Below are positions 55,540-64,000 of a stretch of DNA of 64,000 nt, in pieces (position 1 is the first letter of the stretch; each line of letters begins with the position of its first letter). The position numbers and the translations under genes were made by a program. Origin of the DNA: Hymenopellis radicata (lineage: Eukaryota > Basidiomycota > Agaricomycetes > Agaricales > Physalacriaceae); contig JADNRX010000252.1 in the NCBI GenBank assembly GCA_015501595.1, positions 1 to 64,000 of the forward strand, read 5' to 3'. The notes beneath the pieces were generated by a model that made no database searches, was not told the DNA's origin, and saw nothing but the letters and a program-made list of their open reading frames with translations.

Positions 55540-57016
55540 ATGTCGAAGCGCGCCAACTTCAAAATACTCACGGCTGAGGACGTCGCTCGCCACCATTCGC
55601 GGGAACATTGCTGGCTGTCGTACCGCGGGAAGGTGTATAATGTTTCTGGGTTCCTTGGCGACCATCCGGGAGGTGAAGATATCATCTTGCGGTATGGAGG
55701 ACGGGCAGTGGACCGTGCCATGGGCGACTCGAATGAGCATGAACACTCTGATGCTGCTTATGATATGCTGGAGGAATTTGTGATTGGGAAGTTGGGGACG
55801 GAGGAGACGGTAGTGAGCCAAGGTACATATGTCGCGTCGTTTATCAGCGACACTGCGCTTATATTGCTTAAATGTAGATTGGGTTGCTACGGACGGTTAC
55901 TGGTACCCCGACGATACGGATGTTGCTGCTGATTTTGCGAAGAACAAGTTTCTTGATTTGAATCGTCCGCTTGTAATGCAGGTCTGGCGCGCGAATTTCA
56001 GGTCAGGGTTCATTGCACTTCAACGTGTATGGTCGAGCCATTCTCATTCTGTTGTTTAGCAAGTCTTTCTACCTCAAGCAGATACATCAGCCTCGTCATT
56101 TACCAAGATCAGCTGTACTGTTTGGTCCGGCCTACCTCGAGGTAAATATTCATCATTCTTGTTTTTGTCGTTTCCAAACGCGCGTAGATCTTCACGAAAG
56201 CGGCATGGTACGTCCCACCAACGCTTTGGCTCCCCATGGCCGGGTATCTGTTCCTTCGCTCCCTCTTCCAATTCATGGGTCCTATTCCTCTCGCAATGGA
56301 CAAGCTTTCTCTTCCTCTTTCGTCGATGGCTACTATCCCACTTGAGGCCTATGGGAAGGTAGTTTCGTGTTTCTTATTAGGAAACTTCCTCTGGACGATC
56401 CTGGAGTACCTTCTTCACCGGTTCTTCTTCCACTTGGATGAATACCTCCCCGATCACAATGTTGCTTTGACGTTGCATTTCCTGCTCCATGGCTTTCATC
56501 ATTATCTGCCCATGGACAGGTGAGTGTTCCTACTACATTATTGGTCCTGCTCGCGTTATTTAAATGTGATTAATTTCAGATTGAGGTTGGTGATGCCGCC
56601 GATTCTGTTCGCCATCCTGCAGTTCCCGATCACGCAGCTCATCTACAAGCTGTTCCCGGTGGCTGTCGCGAACGGGATTATAGCAGGGGCGTTTACGTTC
56701 TGTATGTTATTCAAGTCTTCGAAGTTGATGTCTGATCGTCTGGTAGATGTCCTATATGATTGTATGCATTACGCGTATGTGCCCGTCCTGCGTGCTTACA
56801 GACTTTGGTTGATGAGTCTTACACAGGGTGCACCATACTAATCTCCCGGCGTACCTCAAGGAAATAAAGAAGTACCATCTTGGGCACCATTATAAGAACT
56901 ACGAGTTGGGTTTCGGTGTGACTAGTACGTATGCTCTGGCGTTTGTGACTCAGGTATCTAACGTGTCTGTAGGCAAGATCTGGGATATTGTCTTCGATAC
57001 AGTCCTCCCTGTTTAG
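55540..57016 (+). CDS. SCS7: Fatty acid 2-hydroxylase (sphingolipid alpha-hydroxylase)
   Basis: Di-iron ER enzyme that hydroxylates the very-long acyl chain of ceramide, with a fused cytochrome b5. Eight exons (55540-55822, 55878-56001, 56060-56141, 56188-56519, 56580-56701, 56747-56774, 56827-56924, 56973-57016) total 1,113 nt, 370 residues, the usual size. The b5 haem motif HPGGEDI is at about residue 45 with the second histidine in EHEHSDAAYDML. The histidine-box clusters of the membrane hydroxylase are all present: HRFFFH, HFLLHGFHHYLPMDR, HYAVHHTNLP and HLGHHYKNYELGFG. Four hydrophobic stretches surround them. The ATG at 55540 (MSKRANFKIL) starts the b5 domain. Intact. Element E2 inserted 130 bp upstream and may affect its promoter. 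Confidence 0.95.
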
Positions 57017-57435
57017 AGATTCAGAGACTCGTCGGAGTTGCTCACATATATTTGCTTGGGTACTGAAGTGGAAGGTTAAGGTTTCAGATATTAAGACGTC
57101 TATGTAACTCAGATGTACCGTCCTATGCTAGATGCTTGCAGACTATGATACTAGTAGTTACTGTGTAGTATCCGTGTTATAATAAAGCGGCCCGTTTCGG
57201 GGTCGCGTTAACCCTAACCTAAGCCAAATATTCTTTTCTCCCTACCATGACCGTCTCTACACACTTTGACCGCTGCTTGATTGGCTTGCGCTCTTTTTGT
57301 CCCCGAAATATGGGAATGCTTTGCTCTGTATAAGCGTCGCTCACACGGGGGAAGCCGAGGCAGAAGCAAGGCAGAAGCTCGATCAACGATACGATCCCAA
57401 GCTGTCGCCAGAAGCGTTCTCTCTTCTCGACTGCC
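57017..57435. other. 3' flank of SCS7 and intergenic sequence
   Basis: Non-coding as far as I can tell. taaccctaacct near 57208 looks like two telomere units but is too short to mean anything. Confidence 0.4.
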
Positions 57436-59114
57436 ATGTCCTCCGAGAGCAGCGCTGGTCCACACGGGTGGTCGCCGTCTTTTCCTTGCCCAATAAACGT
57501 CGACCGACACCTACAGGTAAGTATGCATATCGCGCTAGTGCTAACGACAAGACTGACTGTGTTGTAGGTGGTCTGTATCCGTGTTTTCTCGACTTTTTTT
57601 CGCGTTTTTAATGGCGATAAACCCCATAGATGGAGCGGTACACCACGCCTATAGGCGATGTCCCGACTCGCCTAGTGCGTACCATCTTTTCTCGTCTTGA
57701 GCAGATAGCTGACGCTGTGGTAGCACCATGATGACCCCGCGTCGAGCTCGCCTGAAATAAAGGAAGGCCCCGATAGTCTCCGTAACCTCGCTATGGTCTA
57801 TTCACAAGTGCGTATTACTACATGTCTACCTCGGTCATTCTTACTTACGGGGTCTTAGTCGGTTCAAGCGCATACCTATCGGCAGATGGTTAAGGTAATT
57901 CAATTTCTGACCTTTTGGATCGCACGATAACGTTTGCCTATAGGTCGTGCAAAAGAAACATTCACTGGAAACTATACCAATCGCCGTTACAGTAGCTGAA
58001 CGGGTGCGCTTATACCCTCATCTCTGAGTGCTATGCTTTTCTGACTCTGCGGAACAGTCCATTTCGTCGACTCCGTCGAAGTCACCAACGCCCGAGGTTA
58101 AGCAAGAAGTTTTTGATGATCTTCCATTGCTAGTCGGACCTGGCGTACCAGGTGGTCTTCTTCAACTACCCAAAGATTTCGATCCTAGGCTTCCTACTCC
58201 TCCGCCTGAAGTTCGTAGTTGCAGTTCCCAAAACACTTCTCTCTGTCTTTGAGCTCAAATACCTTCTGAACAGAAAATAGTTTTTTCGTCGGCCCTATTT
58301 CTTCAAGCGGACCTCCAGAGAGGTTCCAGGGATCTATGGTTATCGTCTGCCATGGTCACTGATGAGGAAAGGTATCACTGCGCGCCCAGAGGATATCCTG
58401 CTTCATCCAGATGTCACAGAGCTCGGCGAAGCAAGGACTGGAGCGATCCAAGTATGACTTCCGTTTTACTTGATGATGTATGCTGATTGTCATGACTAGG
58501 ACAGGAAACGTCTGTACAACAGTCAAGATGATATGCTTCCAGACGGGGCGGAGCGTGTCCACAAGAGACATCGGTCCAAACTCCGGGAGGTAAGGGTGTC
58601 ACAATCGCGGCTAGCGTATTATATCTGAGGCCCACTTGGTAGGAGATCCATCCGGAAGGGGAGTCGAGTAATCATCAGGACAACGAGATAGACTCTCCTG
58701 CATTATGGCCAGTTGTTGAAGACCCTGCTGATTCCATGAGCCAAGTACGCTTCTCCCACACGTTCTCATGCCACCCCTCATTCTGTGACTTTCCATGCGT
58801 AGGAGCTCCAGTTGTCGGAGTCAGTGGTGCCTCAGGACAATATGCAAGGGACTGTTTGCGCCGGTGCGAACTGGACGAGGCTCACATGTACAAGTCTTGT
58901 ACGCGTCATTATCTTTTCGTCTCGACGCGCTCAGCATAGATTGAATATACAGTCCAATAGTCAAGACGTCGTGCCAACCAGTGCGCTGTGGGATGGACTC
59001 GGTTGCGGTTTACCTGTATGTCTTCCTGTCTCCTTTCGTTGCCAAGGAATTGAGCGTATATCCTTAGGAACCCAAGCTCCACGCAGACGCAGGTATCGCT
59101 TCGGAGGCGGATAA
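57436..59114 (+). CDS. Unrecognised multi-exon gene, Ser/Pro- and charge-rich product
   Basis: A chain of short exons bounded by good GT-AG sites: MSSESSAGPHGWSPSFP (57436), MERYTTPIGDVPTRLVRTIFSRLEQIAD (from 57632), PDSLRNLAMVYSQ (about 57790), VVQKKHSLETIPIAVTVAER (57945-58002), SISSTPSKSPTPEVKQEVFDDLP (58058), DRKRLYNSQDDM...HKRHRSKLRE (58500-58590), EIHPEGESSNHQDNEIDSP (58640), ELQLSESVVPQDN (58802), ending GTQAPRRRRYRFGGG with a stop at 59114. It resembles gene B in style (coiled start, Ser/Pro stretch, basic clusters, many small exons) and likewise sits before FunK1 sequence, but I see no firm homology. The join near 57735 does not keep frame, so it may be broken or have a hidden intron. 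Confidence 0.45.
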
Positions 59115-59355
59115 AGAGAACGTCACTATCAGTGTGGCGAGCCTGTTGAACTAAAACTGGGAATCTCTAGCAATACTGTATTTGTTTTGTGGGTATCATC
59201 ATTTCGATTTGTATTGTACATACACATTTAATAATTTAGAATGTAGACTATGTTGTGGGCTGAAAAACATTAAACTCTCGATATGAGGACGGCCTCTGGA
59301 CCGAACACCGCTGCTTGACAGCGAACCATCGCGCGTTAGTCACCCGCATCGCCGC

Positions 59356-60530
59356 TTGAAGTCCCAGGTTTCTCGCCAACCCCTCTATAATGCGCGCGTC
59401 TACTCACCACGTCATGTTTTGATTGTTCCCGCGCTATTCGATCAGAATCGATTCTACCGCACGGCAGACCTTAGCTCAACTACCGGTGACATTGTCTCCC
59501 GTAGACCTCAAACTCTAGATGGATTCTACAGGGGGTGTCTTTTGCCTTTATCTCGCGCCACTAGTCGAAGTTTTGTCTACGACTCCCCTCTGGTGGACGG
59601 CATGTCCCCGCCGAAGGTTTGTGCTGGTGTCTTCGTCATGGGGGACTGTTGGCGAGAACGCTCGACAGGCACAAACCTCGAAGTCGATATATACATCTGC
59701 ATGTTGTGAAGGCGGAGACTGGCGGGCAGGATACAGGCGCACCAACTCCGGACTGTTTCCCAAGGCCGTCTAGACGGACACACATATCATCGCATTTTTC
59801 TTCGATGTCTCACGACATTCGCTCAGTGTAGAACCTTGGTGACTTGTGTTGCCGACGCCATGCAAGGTAATGTATAGCTTCATTTCAATACAGGATTTTC
59901 ATCTGACTCACCATCTCGTAGCTGCACAGGAAGCATTCGACCGTGCGCGCATTCTTCATAAGGACATCAGCGTCAGCAACATCATGATAGCCCCGGGAGA
60001 TAGAGGCGTTTTAATCGATTGGGACGACTTCGATTCGGATGTGACCACCCGCCGTCCGCGAAGACTGGTGCGTTCAATCTCATGTCGATTATGAATTGCC
60101 TCTTACTCACTTACTAGCAGGGAACATGGCCATTCCTATCTGTGCATTCTCTGACGGGACGTAGTGGCGCAGGAGACGATAGTACAACAGCCAGTGATAA
60201 TAGCGTGATCGACGACTCCAAGGAGTCTGCCTTTGGGTTCTCCTCCACGTGTCTCTCCGCTACCTGAAGCAAGACCTATCGGCGACCGAGCTCTATCAGG
60301 TCCTATCCTCATGTTTCGACGCTCGCGATGCCTATCCTCAAGACCTGGGTGGTTTCCGAATGACCATGACAAAACTGGCGGTTTTGGAGGAATGGGCACG
60401 GGGTCACGGCAGCCTCGATGGTCACGTCCGCAGTTGGGCAAAGCGTATATGAAATTGTGCTGAAGGCGTTTGGTCCTGATTCGGCGGTTCAATTAGACTG
60501 GCGACAGATTGGCGTTCCGAATTTCTAAGG
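59356..60530 (+). pseudogene. FunK1 kinase remnant upstream of the intact FunK1
   Basis: Starts with a promoter-like ctctataatgcgcgcgtct (59383) nearly equal to that of the intact gene at 61336. Pieces: LSRATSRSFVYD (59548), VCAGVFVMGDCWRE (59618, for GIFFMKDYWRE), then after a large loss AAQEAFDRARILHKDISVSNIMIAPGDRGVLIDWDDFDSDVTTRRP (59925-60060) with HKDIS for HRDIS, then GTWPFLSVHSL, SVIDDSKESAFGF and LGKAYMKLC. Stops and shifts break it. It is closest to the gene at 61402, so probably a tandem duplicate that decayed. Confidence 0.8.
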
Positions 60531-61401
60531 CTGTCGGTAATAGGAGACGATGCGAGGACATGCTCCAATTCGTACACCAGTGAAAGTATCTCGCGGTTCT
60601 GCCTGCTCCCATCGGGCAGCAGGGTAGTCTCCACAATATCCTGCGTAACAACGCAGTCGGTGAATTCTACATTTAAAAAATCATGAATGCGAGGACGACG
60701 CGCGAAATCGTACTGTCGGTTCTATGGTCCACAATGTGGTAGAACCCGTCTTCGACCAGTGGACGTTTTGGGTCAGCTGTAAGGTTGCGCGACACCAGTG
60801 AGAAGTGCGGCAGAGGGTACCGTTACCGGGAAAGACGCCGCCACCAATCATGCGACACTCCAGCTCCAGAACACACGGTTCCTTGGGTGTAAGACGCCCA
60901 ATCAAGCATTGTCCGTTGAGATTACTTGTATGTTTGTTTTCCTTGGGTCTCTTTTCGCCTGGCATCTCGTTATTCTTAATGCAGAACTCTTGGACTCAGA
61001 CGTTCTAACAAGCGTTCTAAGTATATACTAATGATCGTGTACTAGTAGTAACACACTGGCATTGTACCATATTAGCTCCCCCTGCGAACATGATCTCAGA
61101 TTAGAAGGAAACGAGCTAAGTACTATGCATAGAAGGGTTCTATAATTTAGTTTTTTTTTCACACTGGGCTCAATAAGGCTTCGGATAATGCCGGTGGACC
61201 GTGTTTGATCGATCAACACACCCCGATCACTCTCAACAAAGGACTTTCATCTTGTCCACACCTGCCTACCATTGTTCGCCCAATTGGTGTGGCAATAAGA
61301 CCAATCTGGTAAGTTTTTGAACAATGGGCGTCGCCTATATAATGCGCGCGTCTGTCGACCTCAACGTCTCTTTATTCCCCCACTCGCGCGGTTCTAACAC
61401 T
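60531..61401. other. Intergenic with TATA-like box of the FunK1 promoter
   Basis: TATATAA at 61336-61342 lies about 60 bp before the chosen start of the next gene, followed by gcgcgcg. The rest, to 60531, has no recognisable content. Confidence 0.45.
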
Positions 61402-63983
61402 ATGGCAGATATCGCACCCGCTAATTTGGGTTCAGCTCCGCCTGAACCACCGCGCACTCCTCCATTACAAACTCCCGTTGTCAATATCACAAAGCAGACT
61501 CCGCTCACCAAGAAGAGTGCTGGTCACGCTGGATTCTCTGTGTCCACCCCAAACATGGACGCTCGTTACATCGATATTGCTGCAGAAACTCGTGGTCGCC
61601 ATCTGGTCGGCATCAAACCTCGCGATTTCCTGGACGAGTTTTTGCCTTGGAACGCATCCACAGAACCCTTCTACAGGAACTGGGCTCCCAAGCCAGAACA
61701 GATAGCCTCACTTAAAAGTGTACCAGTTGGCAATCGTACAGAGCACGACATGTACCCCAAATATGTACGTTGTTTTCTCGGCTAAGCATAATGCACTGCT
61801 CATGAATTGAGGAATTCCAGATCGAAGCTTTCGAAGGATGGTGCACCTCTGGGAAGTTTACCACAGCTGCTACCATCGCTACCAAGTTTGCGAGCCACTC
61901 TGAAAATGGGGATCCAAATTGTCGCTACATGGCCGTTGATATTGGACATTACCTCAAGGCTGATTGTCCTCCATCAGCCACGGCCTTCGATCGTATGCAG
62001 TCCCAAGTCGAGCTGAAGCCTAGCGGCCAGTATGATCCGTTCAAGGATATCGATGATGGGGAAGCCGCTGAAAGTCAAGACAAAGAGGAAGGCGACGCGG
62101 ATAAGGATGAGCCCATCCCAGAGAATATGTTTCCGGCAGAAAACCCCACCGACAAGGGCACGCACACTCGCGGTCAGATCTGCGTCTACGCTGCGACCAC
62201 CATGACCTTGATGTTCCGCAGTCACCTCTTTACCGTTGTCCTCTTCGGCTCTTTCGCTCGCTTGATTCGGTGGGATCGCCGTGGGTCCATTGTCACTCGC
62301 CGTTTCGATTACACGAAGCCTGACGAGGAGGGCCAGCCGCTGATTCTATTCGAATTTTATAAGCGCTTTGCGCAGCTCACCGCGGTACAGCGTGGCCTAG
62401 ACCCCACTGTCACTCCTCTCGGCGAGGACGATCCTCGCGTCGCAACGGCCAGAGAGAAGTTTCGCCTCTATGCCCCCGACATGCTGTATTGTGATGCCAG
62501 AGCAGAGTTGCGAGATCCCGGACCGGCCTCCCAGACACTCTACCTGATGACGGTCGAGTTCGAAGAAGGGAAGAAACGAGAATTCATTATTCCTGCTCCT
62601 AAATTCCATTGGGGATGCATCTCTCCCTTCTGTCGGTCTACTCGCCGCAGTTTAGCGTACGATCCTGCTGCAGATTCTCAGAGCGAGCAAGACAGTTCTG
62701 AAAAGGAAACCGATGGATGTGACGATGCGTTCTCCAACGAGAACGCCTCATGTGCAGAGTCTTCCGCTAGCCGTGATAGCATCTCGTCCAAAAAGCCATT
62801 CGAAGGTATCTTCTTTATGAAGGATTATTGGCGCGAGCCCTCCACCCGGACCAAACCAGAGGCCGATATATACCGCCTATTGGTTCAGCACAAAGTTTCG
62901 CATGTCGCCAAGATGGAAACTGGAGGCGATGTTGTGGGTCTAGTGACCAGGACACAGGAGCGCCAATTCCTGAAGGATTCTCAAGTCCTCCCGGATGGAC
63001 GCTCTTACCATCATCTCAGCAGACCCCTTCAATGCCATCGCATTTTCCTTCGCACCGTAGCAAGAGATCTCACGGTATTTGGAAACTGTAGAACTTTGGT
63101 GATGTGTGTCGCAGACGCCATGAAAGGTATGTATTTCCGATTCGGTTGACAGGCCTTTCGTCTGATTCGCATTTCTTAGCTGCGCAGGAAGCATTCGACC
63201 GTGCGCGTATCCTTCATCGGGATATCAGCGTCGGCAACATCATGATAGCTCCAGGAAACCGAGGAGTTTTAATCGATTGGGATCTCTGCTTGGTCCTGGA
63301 TTCCGACGTAACTACCCATCGTCCTGGGAGAACGGTAAGTTTTTGTGGTCCCACGATAATTGCCTCTTACTCATTTTTTGCAGGGAACCTGGCAATTCGT
63401 ATCAGTGCATTTGCTCATGGGACGTGGCACAGGTCACGACGATGCAGGAAAACAAACGGTCACTCATAGCGTGATCGACGACAGGGAGTCTGCCTTTTGG
63501 GTTCTCCTCTATGTCGCTCTCCGTTATTTGAAGCAAAACCTATCGAAGACCCAGCTCTATGACCTCCTGAACTCGTGTTTCGACGCCAGCAGCCTCGACA
63601 GCCATCATAGAGACATGGGAGCTTCCAACATGACAAAATTGTCGGTTTTGAATCTGTGGGCAAATGCTCCGAGGAGAGGCGTCATCTTCGAGATTCAGGA
63701 ACTGAACGATTTACTCCACGAGTTGGCAAAGTCGTTGGCTTTCCGGTACGTTGACGCCGAGGAAACGTCCCCAAGACATCAAAGGGTGTATGAAAGTCTG
63801 CTGAAGGTGTTCGGTCCCGATTCTGACGAAGTGCAGACCAACGGGTACTTCAAGTACTTGACCGCCAAAAATAACATGGAGCATGATTCGAGCTGGTTCC
63901 ACGAGACCCTCCGAGCGCACGCGACGAAAATCCCCTTGCCCACTAAAGCCGACACCCTCGATGAGCACATCAACGCATTCTAG
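61402..63983 (+). CDS. FunK1 fungal-specific protein kinase, intact
   Basis: Exons 61402-61764, 61821-63126, 63180-63334 and 63384-63983 give 807 residues in one frame. N-terminal segment is Pro/Thr-rich (PPEPPRTPPLQTP), followed by RHLVGIKPRDFLDEFLPWN and FARLIRWDRRGSIVTRRF. GIFFMKDYWREP leads into the kinase core; RTVARDLTVFGNCRT; catalytic loop HRDISVGNIMIAPGNRG with metal site VLIDWD; then GT.QFVSVHLL, VIDDRESAFWVLLYVAL. The ATG at 61402 (MADIAPANLG) is preferred over one at 61324 because a TATA-like box lies between them. Exon borders match the gene at 49-51.6 kb. An acidic insert (SEQDSSEKETDG...) sits before the GIFFMKD motif. Intact. Confidence 0.92.
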
Positions 63984-64000
63984 TATCCGCAGGAGTTAGC

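Noticed and set aside
57207..57222. TTAACCCTAACCT resembling telomeric repeats
   Set aside because: Only about two units, inside ordinary sequence next to the SCS7 3' flank.

Overview
The window is nuclear DNA of a filamentous basidiomycete, most likely an Agaricomycete and probably of the Polyporales kind. The evidence is many 45-60 nt GT-AG introns, FunK1 fungal kinases in several copies, a DUF6535 membrane protein, intradiol dioxygenase and P450 genes of basidiomycete type, and SCS7 and CHS7 genes with typical intron structure. I saw no ribosomal RNA, canonical tRNA, plasmid or CRISPR feature. Splice sites were placed by eye; several multi-exon models were checked by summing exon lengths and phases.

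Layout. 0.8-1.7 kb: fragments of an AcuK/ERT1-type zinc-cluster factor and a PP2C phosphatase run into each other. 4.6-6.6 kb: a decayed P450 with a TIR element (MITE) in one intron. 7.6-15.2 kb: mostly single-copy genes on the minus strand: CHS7, an ankyrin protein, a decayed epoxide hydrolase and an intradiol dioxygenase. 15-42 kb: a heavily rearranged block made of two large inverted duplications. L1/R1 (about 15.04-22.36 and 30.37-37.73 kb) carries a FunK1 remnant, a DUF6535 gene and an unrecognised gene. L2/R2 (about 24.3-28.3 and 38.0-42.2 kb) carries a head-to-head pair of unrecognised genes, called A and B here. 43.5-46.3 kb: a third, diverged A/B pair plus scraps. 46.4-57.0 kb: an intact FAD oxidoreductase, an intact FunK1 kinase, two copies of a foldback element with tRNA-like ends, and an intact SCS7 fatty-acid 2-hydroxylase. 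57.4-64 kb: an unrecognised multi-exon gene, a FunK1 remnant and a second intact FunK1.

How it fits together. Single-copy metabolic and cell-wall genes sit at the edges, while the middle is a gene-family nursery. There are seven FunK1 copies (two intact), two DUF6535 copies each broken at a different place, and three A/B pairs with one clearly intact B. Seven copies of a short, strongly structured repeat are scattered through the window, several at duplication edges. The best candidate for an undescribed system is the A/B pair: two co-duplicated, divergently transcribed genes with conserved exon structure and a conserved shared promoter, repeatedly found beside FunK1 sequences.
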